Positions 22,468-32,500 are shown, counted from the first letter of the stretch. The stretch: DNA of 32,500 nucleotides from Chrysomallon squamiferum (GCA_012295275.1 CM022669.1:1-32500), one strand, 5' to 3'. A program made the numbers and translations. The notes: generated from the sequence alone by a model not told the origin.

Positions 22468-24604
22468 GTTAGTACGGCTGTTGTTTCATAACTTGTAAAA
22501 GTCGGAAACTTTCTGAACCATTAAACTTCACTTCTAATTGTATAAATTTTAGGTAAAAAACATATTTAGAAATAGACTGACCATTATTTTTATTTATTTA
22601 TTTATTTATTTATTTAGTTATTTATTTTTGTGTTCCTCTTTTTTATTTTTATTTTTCTTCTTAATAATAATATTGTTATTATTGTTGTTTTTGTTATTGT
22701 TATTCTTAATTTTCTTTTGCCTCAAGAAATCGTACTGATGGAAAAATGAAATCCATTTTCTTTAGGTCAGTGCAAATGATTTGCTTCAGAAAGATGAACT
22801 AAAAATGTAGCTATATCTATTTTAAAGAACTGCTTCCAAACAATCATCCCTGTATAAACCACATGGAGAAAATAAATAGTTAATTATATATTATTTTATT
22901 TTGCAGGTCAAGTCTGCCGATGAAAGTGACTGTTTGTTAATCCCCAAAAACATAGAAATCGTTGATGTAGAATATCCAGGTGAGCATTATGGCTACTGTT
23001 TCATCATCCCTGACAAAGACAAGCTGCCTAAAGGTGTAGACCTTTTAGACGGAAATTATTTGAGTGCAGTGAAATTTCGGGAATATGTTTTTCAGCATTT
23101 GCAAATGGTTCTGCCAGAGTCTGCAGAGTGGAAACGTAAGCAGTTTCACCTAAAATTTATTGTTTCTTCTGTCTGTCTGTCTGATCGTCTGTCTTTATTG
23201 CTTCCTGATGTTTGAATTCATATTTTTATGTACATAAAACTAAGTACAATCACATATACATAACATTTATTTTATTTTACTTTCTGTAAATGTGCATTTG
23301 TCGTCCTGTTTTGTATTACAGATTTATTGCTTGTCTGATCTATTAGTTTGTGTTGTATACGATAATTTCCGAAATCTTATTATTAGTTATGCATTAGGCC
23401 AGTGCGACATTCACGAGCGCAAGTAATCGTGACGTTGAGGAAATTATGCTAATTAAAACAAATAACTCTTTCAAAATTCTCCTACCAACTAATGTGAACT
23501 GAAACATTAAAACATAATCTGCTGATGACTGAAACTGATACGAATTTAGGTCACTGGAATGCAACCATTAATTTTGTGTAGATGTATCTCTACAGCTGAA
23601 CCTTTGCTGTCACGTATCAGTAACAGACAGTTTGACATCAGACAGTCCTGTTTGACGATTATTCAACTGACTGTGGATTGGGAAACTATTTCAAATGCAG
23701 CAGATTTCTACTAATATTTACCTGATTGTTTTAACTCTAATTTCAAGCTTATAATTAATCATTTAGTTTTATTTTATTTATTTACTGTGATTGTTTTTTT
23801 AATTTTTGTAGCTGTTGTCACATCTTCTTCTTCTTAAAATTGTCTTTGGCTGAACGTACATCACGTTTGTTTTGTTGCTTTTAAAAATACTTTTCATGAT
23901 TGTTTTAATATCCTTTTCTTTTTTCATTTTTATTTGTTTTCCGTTTCTATTAATATGTTCAATACAGGAAAAGATGATGGATCCCCTACTTGGACCATGA
24001 GTTACAGGGATCCTATAAAAGGGGAAAATTTTGATCTGGATATTGTGCCTGCTCTAGCAGTACCGAAATGGCCGGATCATGCGAACTCTTTAGACAGACT
24101 CGAGAAAGAAAAATCTAAAAAGATAAAAAAGAAAGGTTTCCATGCTCTTCCCACAATCAGTTCGGGTAAATTTTCACATACGGAAAACTTATTCTGTTAT
24201 AATTAAGTGACCTGATTAAGTGTATCTTTCCTCAAGAAAAAATATTTAAGTTTTTGATATTGTATTGTAAGTCTGATCTGCGTTTTTATTTTTTTTTATG
24301 TTGTTTTTTTCCTACAATTTTCGGATACGTAGGAATTTCATTTCATGATATCACAAAATGAGGATCAATGAATAATGCGTCATTTTCAGTTTTGAGCATT
24401 GTTTCTTTTTTTTCTTGTCGTCTTGTAACGTCACAGACATAAAATGACGTAATTTCTAATATACAGTATAAAGGTGTTTTGTAGAACGTGGAAGCAAATT
24501 AGAGAACTAGATTCCAAGATCTACATAAATAAAATTATATTACACTGTTATTGTTTTCCGTCGGAAAATATTTTGAAGATTATCATAGGATGATGATGAT
24601 GATG

Positions 24605-24694
<90 letters not shown>

Positions 24695-25462
24695 AATAAA
24701 CAAATTTCCTGGGACTTGAATTTTATTTGTTTCTTTGTTTATTTATTTATTTATTTTATTTTGTTTTCAAATTCAGTTTGACTTCCATTTTCAGATGACC
24801 GCTTGTGGTGGATGTCGTTTTGTCAGGCTGAGACAATGTTACTGATATATGCAGATAAAACAAAGGAAATAAAACCTTGCAGAACAGAGGTAATGCATAT
24901 CTTGAAGAGAATCCTGGAAAACACAAAAACAAGATCATCAGTAACAGCCGCAGAAATCACAACAGAAAAAATGTCATCACACACAGTCATAAAAACAAAT
25001 TCATCAGACACAGTCACAGAAATTACAACAGAAAAGACAACAGTCATAAAGATCATAAAAACAAACTCATTAGACACAGTCCCAAAGGAAAACAGAGTCA
25101 TGGAGAAATTACAAGAAGCGGCTGACCATATTCGAGAAAAGTTTGACGAATTTGGAATTAACTTCAAAGTGATGATGTTTTCAACGCATCTTTTGCGTAT
25201 GTTCATGTGGACGTTGATGTGGACGTTGTTTCATAAAACGTACCCTGATCGTCCTGACTGGCAGACTACGTCTAAGTCAAACAGTCTGTGCAGGGCACTG
25301 ACTGAGGTTCAGAAGTGGATGAAAGGCGAAGAGAAAATAAATCACTTCTTCTTGCCTGATCTCCGACTGATGGAGAGTGTGTCTACAGAAGAAAGAGAAT
25401 TTATCTATCTCATCGCTGGCATTGCACTCAAACTGTTCAAAAGAGTAGACGAAGAAAACTAA
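21631..25462 (+). CDS. cGAS-like receptor (Mab-21 nucleotidyltransferase), copy 2, intact
   Basis: Exons 21631-22467, 22907-23135, 23968-24165 and 24795-25462 join (phases 0, 1, 1) into 643 codons plus stop. By residue: repeat-rich disordered N-terminus (1 to ~190); spine helix and GS motif with G272-S273; E285 and D287 in ADESDCLL; D380 in FDLDIVPAL, completing the three-carboxylate metal site; DRLWWMSFCQAE at ~423; a T/S/K-rich insert; and the C-terminal lobe with INHFFLPDLRLM. Order and spacing match cGAS and other Mab-21 enzymes, so it should transfer nucleotides from ATP/GTP to form a cyclic dinucleotide messenger upon ligand binding. The vertebrate zinc thumb is absent, as in many invertebrate cGLRs, so DNA specificity cannot be assumed. 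All catalytic residues are present and no break is seen. The start is chosen as the first ATG after an in-frame TAA at 21589. Function beyond the family level is inference. Confidence 0.9.
21661..22210 (+). repeat. 123-bp in-frame coding repeats, copy 2 (4 full + 1 partial)
   Basis: Full units begin at 21661, 21784, 21907 and 22030, with the partial unit at 22153. Copy 2 has one unit fewer than copy 1; it lacks one of the two GAIPK units. Unit 3 has a private Ser-to-Tyr change (PKYSKQY). The 123-bp period keeps the frame, so unit gain or loss changes length without breaking the protein. Confidence 0.95.
22468..22906 (+). other. Intron 1, copy 2 (439 bp)
   Basis: It has the same length and apparently the same sequence as intron 1 of copy 1, serving as an internal clock for how recent the last exchange or duplication was in this segment. 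Confidence 0.85.
22907..23135 (+). CDS. Copy 2 exon 2: catalytic E-x-D pair
   Basis: 229 bases, VKSADESDCLLIP to PESAEWK plus one base, donor gaaac|gtaag. It carries E285 and D287. A 29-base patch near its 3' end is the only part that differs from copy 1. Confidence 0.88.
23968..24165 (+). CDS. Copy 2 exon 3: third catalytic Asp
   Basis: 198 bases after acceptor ttcaatacag. It encodes KDDGSPTWTMSYRDP, FDLDIVPALAVPKWP and a very basic tail (KSKKIKKKGFHALP). The donor is ttcgg|gtaaat. The exon is one codon shorter than in copy 1. Confidence 0.85.
24166..24794 (+). other. Intron 3, copy 2 (diverged from copy 1)
   Basis: 629 bases against 395 in copy 1, with much unshared sequence (about 24200-24530) and a GAT/AAT/AGT array (about 24590-24694). 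It lies inside the divergent block running from late intron 2 to mid exon 4. Confidence 0.75.
24795..25462 (+). CDS. Copy 2 exon 4: Mab-21 C-terminal lobe with shorter insert
   Basis: It starts DDRLWWMSFCQAETMLLIY. The T/S/K-rich insert (VTEITTEK, SSDTVTEI) is about 70 residues, shorter than in copy 1. The lobe resumes at EKLQEAADHIREKF and contains MWTLMWTL, encoded by two adjacent atgtggacgttg words where copy 1 has one plus a partial. It ends ..KRVDEEN, stop at 25460-25462. Confidence 0.88.
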
Positions 25463-25496
25463 CTTTGTTGATGTTTGATTCCTCATTGTTATGACT

Positions 25497-25512
25497 GATG
25501 ATTATTATTATG

Positions 25513-25544
<32 letters not shown>

Positions 25545-25685
25545 CATTATGATTATTGTTATTATTGTTATTATTATTATTCTTATTCTTCTTATTATTA
25601 TTATTGTTATTGTTATTGTTATTGTTATTGTTATTATTATTATTATTATTATTGTTATTGTTATTATTACTATTATAACAATTAC
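25497..25685 (+). repeat. (ATT)n/(GTT)n microsatellite in 3' UTR, copy 2
   Basis: Interrupted trinucleotide array starting about 35 bases after the stop, longer than in copy 1. Confidence 0.9.
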
Positions 25686-26161
25686 TATTTGTTGTTGATA
25701 TTTTGCTCCTTTCTTTTCTAGCCAGTCTGGCGTTGACTCTTTTCTGATTTTATTTCGTTGTCATTCTCTCGTACACGCAGCAACTCGACTAAAAGGTGTT
25801 CGTCTGTCAGTCAGGAAGTATCGGGATCAGTTCTGACTGCTGCATTGTTTGCTCAGTATCACGTTTCAGTCAAATGCTGCGCGCCTGTTATATCAAATGA
25901 AGCTGCATCTAATTTCCTCTCTGGAACAGCGCAGATATAAAATATACCTTATAGATGATGAGTAACTGCAATATTAATGTGGCAAATGATTCTCCTAATA
26001 CCATTATAGAATCTCGTAATACTTTTAATAACCATTAACACAAAAATGTATTAGTCCGTCATTAAATAATGTCCATTCGTGTACATATTTGTTACTAATA
26101 TTTTAAGTTTAAAACTATTTAATTTGGGTTTGGTTTGTAACACTATATGTAATATTGATGA

Positions 26162-26167
26162 AATAAA
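26162..26167 (+). terminator. Poly(A) signal candidate, copy 2
   Basis: AATAAA in the context gatgaaataaagagcttg, the same as in copy 1, about 700 bases after the stop codon. Confidence 0.4.
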
Positions 26168-27824
26168 GAGCTTGTTTGCTATTTTGTACTAAAGTTTTTG
26201 GAAGCGTGCTTACACCAAGCACGGAATCCAGTTCATATCATACAAGGTTTGCGTTAGTAACAGTCTGTCAAGTGAAACATTTCAGACAATTAATTCATTC
26301 ACTAACTGTTTTTATATTTTAAAAGAATTAAAACGAATGCGAACTTTTTGTTTTGCAGTGCATGCTGGGATTAATTCACTTGTTTAGATACGAGTCGTTG
26401 TTATCAAATGTTTTGTTATGTGATAGTTTTCTTGTGACATTTCTCTGGAATCTATTTGATTTCATCACCCTTAGACGTACTGCTTACACGATAGTGCTTG
26501 AACTAGCTGATATGTATTTTGACATTAATTTTATTTTAATTTTATAACTTTTTTTTTTTTTTTTTCTCAATATTTTCCTGTTTACCCCTTATGACCGATT
26601 AAGGATTTGATGTCCAGTAAATCTACAAGTAAACTCTCACAAATGCTTTATTTCTATGGTCAGATATTACATAATGTAACTAACATCTTCAGTTAATTAG
26701 TGTGATGTGATAAGTATAGTGATGTATGTAAATGTATGTCGGACTGAACGTAGTAGAAAATGCTTGTTCTCGAGGGGGGGGGGCATGTTGCATGGTTGCT
26801 GTGGGGCCATTCTTACCTCCTAAAACAACTGATTTGCTTACTGGCTTTGAACAATACGCCACAGTATTGTAAACAATGCAGTGCGGTGCCAATAGGGTCA
26901 TCTTGAAAAGACTTCGGGAATTTCCGACGGGTTTTCCTAGGCCGTCACTGTTCACGAACTCCACCGACAGCACGCGATGCACTTAGCATTAATATCATAC
27001 TCGTGTTACACACCTATTGAAAAAGCTTTTAAAATTAGGAAATAAAGGTTTTTCTTCGTAGGTATGTGACAAAATATTTAAAACATCATTTTCCTATAAA
27101 ATTATATATCATCAGAAAGAGCAAAAAATATAAAATTAAATTAAAATAATACCAAGATATCTTTGATATCACTGATAGTTTGAACAATTTTTTTTTTTTT
27201 TTTTTTTCAATCTATTGTGAAACAGTGATTCATATCAGTCAATTGGCAACATAAACACTGAATATCTCATACAGTTTCAAACCAGCTGTCATGGGGATTG
27301 CCCACAGCTGCAAGTATATCTGTCTCAGGCAGGTTGCTACCCGAGTTAGCTTGGCTCTTAGTTATCATTCGGCATAAATGTTCTCATATGATGAAATATA
27401 ATGTTGAAATAATTATATTAGGTATTTGACAAAAGCATTTGCAGTTTTCATTTTGTTTGTTTTGTGGTTGTTATTTTCTAAAGAGTTGTTGTTCTTACTA
27501 ATAACACTATTATTATTTAATTTCTTTTTCGTTTTCATTTTTAAGTTGGTTATAGTAATGAAATTTGGTAGACTTGTTGAATTTCTCTAAAGTAAATAAA
27601 TAAAATAATAATGTTTAATCAAGTTTTAATAATTTTAAAATTTGTTTATTCATTGGTGATCAAATACTAAAAATATAATAATAATAAATGTTTATTAATA
27701 TAAAGTGATAATGTTTCTTCCCTGTACATACAGTTTCAACAAGTCAAGCGCACATTGCTTATTTTAATGAGATATTTATTGTAATACACAATAGATTTAA
27801 TAATAAGTGGTATATTTTATCGCA

Positions 27825-27832
27825 TGACGTAA
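27825..27832 (+). promoter_or_regulatory. CRE/ATF-like site upstream of secreted-precursor gene
   Basis: TGACGTAA is a CREB/ATF-type 8-mer, 277 bases before the ATG at 28102 and 20 bases before the kappaB-like palindrome. Short motifs occur by chance, so this is only suggestive. Confidence 0.2.
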
Positions 27833-27843
27833 AATGTAAAAAA

Positions 27844-27870
27844 TTTCCATAGGGGAATCCCCTACGGAAA
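27844..27870 (+). promoter_or_regulatory. Palindrome with kappaB-like core
   Basis: Two 13-base arms (27844-27856 and 27858-27870) are inverted repeats with one mismatch and a single central base. The core GGGGAATCCCC (27852-27862) fits the Rel/NF-kappaB consensus GGGRNWYYCC in both registers. It lies 240 bases upstream of the first exon of the gene at 28102. Rel-family regulation is an inference from the motif only. Confidence 0.35.
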
Positions 27871-28042
27871 AACCTATTTCTGAAATAGCTTCTAAAAACG
27901 AATCCACGTAATTTCCATCTGCTAATCGATTGATTCACTGTAGTCACGGACCGATACTTCGCCAAAGAGAGAGCGTACCTGTAGCAGACGAGTTTCGTGA
28001 CAGAACGTTAATTTTAAAAAAATATATATATATATTTTATCG

Positions 28043-28061
28043 CTTACAGACTTATAAGCCG

Positions 28062-28073
<12 letters not shown>
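28043..28073 (+). repeat. 31-bp direct repeat, first copy
   Basis: cttacagacttataagccg followed by aaatttaaaaaa is repeated exactly at 30021-30051. Each copy is followed by a low-complexity A-rich or TAA tract. It reads like an acceptor plus TYKPKFKK, so it may be a duplicated terminal exon, or the end of a retroposed element. Confidence 0.7.
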
Positions 28074-28101
<28 letters not shown>

Positions 28102-28104
<3 letters not shown>

Positions 28105-28251
28105 AAGCTAAAAATAATGAGAACTGTAATTTGTGCCCTGTTGTTTTTCAACATACTTCTAGCGACTGTTTCGATTGCTTTGAAGGTTGTTATGTATCAA
28201 AACCGCGGATCACACACACAGACCAAGCCTATATTGTGCGAAGAGAAGAAG
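28102..28251 (+). CDS. Exon 1 of precursor gene: hydrophobic N-terminus
   Basis: 50 codons with a core VICALLFFNILLATVSIAL. A signal-peptide cut after VSIA is plausible, but the short basic lead and long core also fit a type II anchor. ATG 28117 is an alternative start. It directly follows a long poly-A tract (28068-28101) and ends at an excellent donor, gtgagt. Confidence 0.6.
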
Positions 28252-28498
28252 GTGAGTGCAGAAAACAAACTATTAAACGTTGTGTTAGTAACGTTGGGGA
28301 CGTGAAAAAGTGTTCGTTTTTAAATTTTATTTTTTCAATTAAGTGTAACTTCCTCTAGACGTCACACACACACATACACACACACACACACACACATACA
28401 CACACACACACACATACATACATACACACACATACACACATACATACACATACACACATACACATATACACACATTCATACACACATACACACACATA

Positions 28499-28575
<77 letters not shown>

Positions 28576-30049
28576 ACACACATATACACATATACACACA
28601 CACAAACACACACAAACACACACACACATACACATACACACACATACACACACACACAAACACACATACACACATACACACATACACACATATACATACA
28701 TACACACATACACACACATACACACATATACATATACACACATACATACATACATACACATACACACACATACATACATACATACATACATACATACACA
28801 CACACACATACACACACATACACATACACATATACACATACACACACATACACACACACACACATACACACACACATACACACATATACACACACATACA
28901 CACACATACATACACACAGATATCCACACACATACACACACATACACACATACACACAATCATACACACACATACACACATACATACACACATACATACA
29001 CACACATACACATACATACATACACACATACATACACACACACACACACATACATACACACATACACACACACATACACACATACACATACACACATACA
29101 TAAAGCAGTCACACACACATACACTCACACACACATACACACACATACAGACATTCACACACACACATGCACACACACATACACACACACAGAGAAACAC
29201 ACACACACACACAGAAACAGACAAACACACACACCGCTCCAAACTCGTCTGAAATAAATATATATGGCAGGACATTCAATATCTGCTTTGTTCTCTTGTC
29301 TGTGTCGTTAATAAACCAGAAACAAACGTGAGCCCCAGCCACCACTGAACAAAAGAGGATTTTTTTTTTTTTTTTTTTTGTAGGAAGGATTTCTTTCAAA
29401 GGAAGAAAAATCCAACAGTAAATACTGCATTGGAAAGAGCGACTTCAAAGAGGTATTCATCGTACTTTTTTTTCTTTTCTTTTTTCTTAAGTAGACATAC
29501 CTATATTACAGTTACTAACACTCCTATAGGCAGATAAAATTACTATTTATAATAACAAGGTTTGTAATAATGATGATTGTCATCATCACAAAAACAAGTA
29601 ATTAATTAATATCAGAATTGTAATAATTAGGCAAAAAACTGCATGCAACAACTACGCATTTATTAAATTTTGTCCCTAATAGCGTAGCGTAGAATTATTG
29701 ATGTGAAGCGTCACGTGACTCGTTTTGTGTCCTATGTTACTAATTCTCCGCCATAATGCTTACTTCGTACAGAATAAAGGTCTTTGTTTTGGTGATTTTT
29801 TTTTAACAATATCTTTGGAGGAATTGTGTCTATTGTTTTATTTATTTTACTGTCGACAAACGCCTGTAGATTATAATTGCGTTTTATGTCAGGAAACAAC
29901 TGCAGTGCTTTTTACAAAAAGGAAGGAAATTAATCAAACAACTAAATGTATTGGAAAATGCGATTTCAAGGTTTTTATTTATAAATTAATAATAATAATA
30001 ATAATAATAATAAATTATTACTTACAGACTTATAAGCCGAAATTTAAAA

Positions 30050-30086
<37 letters not shown>

Positions 30087-32330
30087 CATTATTTCATGTA
30101 AAAATAATAAATCTAAAAATAAATTAATAATTATTACAAATAACATAAGAAAATAATAATAATTTAAATATGTACTAAGCAATCGCTTTAGTCTTGGGCG
30201 TTTCGTTAGAATGTTAATATAATATTTTATTTGGTCTGATTTATTTTGTACAGCAATGTAAAAAGTTTACATACAAACATTAAAATACCAGGAGAGCACG
30301 AGAAAGTGAAAAACACTATTTCCATTTTTGTCCTGTAAACATACTGGAATAGCGAATGAAAGGCAATTTGTGATATTAAAATACCGTGGACGTTAATGAT
30401 GATTTTGAATTGCCAAATAAAGATTCAGAATTTTTTTTTTTTTTTTAAATCTGTTAATTTTTGTTGAAACTGGAAATCACATCAGCCGACCATGAATACA
30501 AACACTGAAACACAATCACCAGTGTAAATAATGTTCAAGTTCATATTTATTTTAAATTAAAACAGTAAAATCATTACAATATATAAATATATAAATAAAT
30601 TGTTTTGTTTTATTCCTCAACATAATTTAGCATTTAAAAAATCATATGCCGATACCATTGCGAGATACTGTGTCGTAGATGATTTTAAACGGTAACTGTA
30701 AGGTTAAAAATACTGCACAGAATATAGACTCGGATGATCCCTGCAGATGTATATTGTCACATTTTTCTAATTTTCATTTGTTGTGTTTCCTTCCAGGCTT
30801 CTTTGCACCTGTTACTAAGTATTTACGCATGATTTCTTCTTTGCACCTGTTACTAAATGTTTACGCATGATTTCTTCTTTGCACCTGTTACTAAATGTTT
30901 ACACATGATTTCTTCTTTGCACCTTGTTACTAAATGTTTACACATGATTTCTTCTTTGCACCTTGTTACTAAATGTTTACACATGATTTCTTCTTTGCAC
31001 CTGTTACTAAATGTTTACGCATGATTTCTTCTTTGCACCTTGTTACTAAATGTTTACACATGATTTCTTCTTTGCACCTTGTTACTAAATGTTTACACAT
31101 GATTTCTTCTTTGCACCTTGTTACTAAATGTTTACACATGATTTCTTCTTTGCACCTTGTTACTAAATGTTTACACATGATTTCTTCTTTGTACCTTGTT
31201 ACTAAATGTTTACACATGATTTCTTCTTTGCACCTTGTTACTAAGTGTTTACACATGATTTCTTCTTTACACCTTGTTACTAAATGTTTACACATGATTT
31301 CTTCTTTGCACCTTGTTACTAAATGTTTACACATGATTTCTTCTTTGCACCTTGTTACTAAATGTTTACACATGATTTCTTCTTTTACCTTGTTACTAAA
31401 TGTTTACATATGATTTCTTCTTTGCACCTTGTTACTAAATGTTTACACATGATTTCTTCTTTGTACCTTGTTACTAAATGTTTACACATGATTTCTTCTT
31501 TTACCTGTTACTAAATGTTTACATATGATTTCTTCTTTGTACCTTGTTACTAAATGTTTACACATGATTTCTTCTTTGTACCTTGTTACTAAATGTTTAC
31601 ATATGATTTCTTCTTTGCACCTGTTACTAAATGTTTACACATGATTTCTTCTTTGCAGCTTGTTACTAATGTTTGCTTACTTTTCTTCTTTATACTTTCC
31701 TATTAAATGTTTACATTCCTTTCTTCCTTACAAATTTTTATTAAACGTTTAATACTTGGTTACCAAACGTTTACCTTCTTTTTGATTTATACTTTTTTTT
31801 AATTAAATGTCTACCTTTATATGTTGTTATTAGATGTTTTATCTTTCTTTCCTCTCTATATTCTGTTATAAAATGTTCACATTCCCAACTTCTTTATACC
31901 TTGTTTAGTTGTATTAAATGTTTACCTTCCTTTCGTCTTTAGATGTTTTTATGTTTGTTTTTTTCCTGACATTCTTATTGTCACAAGTTGACCTTTCTTC
32001 AGTCTCCTGTGTGTAGATGTTCCAGATAGTGTCCACATTTTGAAAATTATCCAAATTTTGAATAAGGATTGAGTGAAATAAAAATAATTAAAAAGAGAAA
32101 CATATCTACATATACATGCACTAATAAAACACATACACACTTTTCTGATGCCATTTCCTTTGACAATTAAATACATACCAAACATCCACCACCACTTTAT
32201 AAAATGTGTCTTAGAAACTATTATTATATTCATTATTCTTCAATCGTTTTAACTTTTCAGATTTATGAAAGAACTTTAAGTGAAATGAAACCTTCATCTA
32301 TTAAACCACTGAGGAGAAAAAGATCAATTA
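28102..32330 (+). CDS. 5' exons of a secreted or type II membrane precursor with furin site (incomplete)
   Basis: Proposed exons: 28102-28251 (gaag|gtgagt), 29384-29452, 29893-29970 and 32261-32330 (aatta|gtaaga). The first three are whole-codon exons in phase 0; the fourth ends phase 1 and the gene must continue outside the window. The start MKLKIMRTVICALLFFNILL is a hydrophobic signal or signal-anchor, followed by ILCEEKK. Exons 2 and 3 encode the related KYCIGKSDFK and TKCIGKCDFK. Exon 4 encodes IKPLRRKRSI, a strong furin-type site, so a mature domain would lie downstream. Candidates include a peptide or growth-factor precursor, or a type II ligand such as a TNF-like protein; I do not recognise the family. 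Exon 3's donor (caag|gttttt) is weak, and the whole model is a prediction without transcript support. Confidence 0.5.
28362..29234 (+). repeat. CA-rich microsatellite array (CACATA/CACA)
   Basis: About 870 bases of CA dinucleotides with frequent CATA and occasional CAAA units, inside intron 1 of the precursor gene. Long Cys/Val/Met/Tyr frames on the minus strand across it are artefacts. Confidence 0.97.
29384..29452 (+). CDS. Exon 2 of precursor gene
   Basis: 23 codons, EGFLSKEEKSNSKYCIGK then SDFKE, after an acceptor formed by ~20 T and gtag. The donor is gag|gtattc. Its end resembles exon 3. Confidence 0.5.
29710..29719 (+). promoter_or_regulatory. Perfect palindrome GTCACGTGAC (E-box)
   Basis: A 10-base palindrome with a CACGTG core, the form bound by USF/MiT-TFE factors, in intron 2 of the precursor gene. 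It is only a sequence match. Confidence 0.2.
29893..29970 (+). CDS. Exon 3 of precursor gene, paralogous to exon 2
   Basis: 26 codons, ETTAVLFTKRKEINQTTK then CIGKCDFK. The frame stays open upstream through DYNCVLCQ, which resembles the ILCEE end of exon 1, so the true acceptor may lie a little further left. Confidence 0.4.
30021..30051 (+). repeat. 31-bp direct repeat, second copy
   Basis: Exact match to 28043-28073. After the cag, codons give TYKPKFKK and then TAA, so it could serve as an alternative last exon after exon 3 (phase 0). It is followed by a (TAA)n array. Confidence 0.7.
30799..31672 (+). repeat. 39-bp minisatellite, about 22 units
   Basis: The unit is gtttacacatgatttcttct followed by ttgcaccttgttactaaat. 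Variants include 38-base units (cacctgttac), acgcatg or acatatg instead of acacatg, and ttttacctt or ttgtacctt forms. The 39-base period keeps a 13-codon frame open on both strands over the perfect units, but it lies in the last visible intron of the precursor gene and I do not consider it coding. Confidence 0.97.
31673..31960 (+). repeat. Decayed minisatellite flank
   Basis: Diverged units continue past the regular array: attaaatgtttacattcc, ttaaacgttta, aaatgtctacctttat, aaatgttcacattccc and ttaaatgtttaccttcc recur about every 35-45 bases, each with a T/C-rich stretch. This looks like an ageing edge, with homogenised units to the left. Confidence 0.75.
32261..32330 (+). CDS. Exon 4 of precursor gene: RRKR processing site
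   Basis: Good acceptor aacttttcag and donor gtaaga. It encodes IYERTLSEMKPSSIKPL then RRKRSI, 23 codons plus one base. The RRKR fits the furin consensus R-X-K/R-R. Confidence 0.55.
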
Positions 32331-32500
32331 GTAAGAAGTTTTATATTCTTGTAATGTAAAGCTAATCGTTATGTTTCGCCCGTTTCTAACAATAATTAAA
32401 AACATATTTTCTTCATGGGATAGCTAACCTTATTGAATTTTATTATTATTTATGAGCTTTATGATTTGTTTGATGATGTTAACAGTTAATCTATTTTGTA

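Larger units (their letters stand above)
27647..28042. other. Unique sequence upstream of precursor gene
   Basis: The duplication ends at 27646. Apart from the kappaB-like palindrome and the ATF-like site, no gene or repeat was recognised. Confidence 0.6.

Noticed and set aside
28339-29275. Cys/Val/Met/Tyr-rich open frames on the minus strand
   Set aside because: Translation of a CA/CATA microsatellite; no coding signal.
29725-30054. 109-residue ORF as an independent gene
   Set aside because: The part before 29870 is hydrophobic and intron-like. Only the CIGKCDFK section resembles a coding exon, and it is better explained as exon 3 of the precursor gene.
30790-30870. Possible exon after ttccttccag at 30798
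   Set aside because: Phases 0 and 1 hit stops within a few codons and phase 2 runs into minisatellite units; no donor follows with coding context.
30969-31413. 13-residue repeat protein on either strand
   Set aside because: Product of the 39-bp minisatellite period. Units of 38 bp break the frame and the array sits in an intron.
30799-31672. CRISPR-like array
   Set aside because: Units are contiguous with no unique spacers, in a eukaryotic intron. It is a minisatellite.

Overview
This is a eukaryotic, AT-rich, repeat-dense nuclear window. Introns with GT..AG borders, (TTTA)n, (TAA)n and (CA)n microsatellites, a decayed hAT transposon and a tandem segmental duplication point to an invertebrate metazoan. 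A cephalopod mollusc (octopus-like) is my best guess from the overall texture, but nothing in the sequence proves it.

Layout. Bases 1-1570 are the right end of a degenerate hAT element (ZBED5/SCAND3-like transposase fragments, minus strand). Bases 1574-14496 and 14515-27646 are two direct tandem copies of one ~13 kb unit. Each copy holds a four-exon gene for a cGAS/Mab-21 type nucleotidyltransferase, i.e. a cGAS-like receptor (cGLR): coding exons at 8538-12337 and 21631-25462. The evidence is a GS motif, the E-x-D pair, the third Asp in a DxDIVPAL motif, and a C-terminal Mab-21 helical lobe. Each gene has a long, mostly unexplained 5' region, which itself contains an older nested duplication, and a 3' UTR with an AATAAA signal. 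Bases 27647-32500 are outside the duplication and hold the first exons of a different, incomplete gene. It encodes a hydrophobic N-terminus (signal peptide or signal anchor), short Cys-containing exons and an RRKR furin-type site. Its introns hold a ~0.87 kb CA-rich array and a ~0.87 kb, 39-bp minisatellite.

Most striking observation. The two cGLR copies sit in nearly identical non-coding DNA. Intron 1 is 439 bp in both and I see no difference. Yet parts of the coding exons differ heavily. In the tails of exons 1 and 2 and the end of exon 4, every codon change I can read is an amino-acid replacement (15, 7 and 8) and I found no synonymous change. A longer divergent block runs from late intron 2 to mid exon 4. 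This fits strong diversifying selection, or patchwise gene conversion from an unseen third paralogue, in a family of innate immune sensors. Copy 1 also carries a 1-nt insertion that puts its start codon out of frame with the enzyme, so copy 2 looks like the intact gene.
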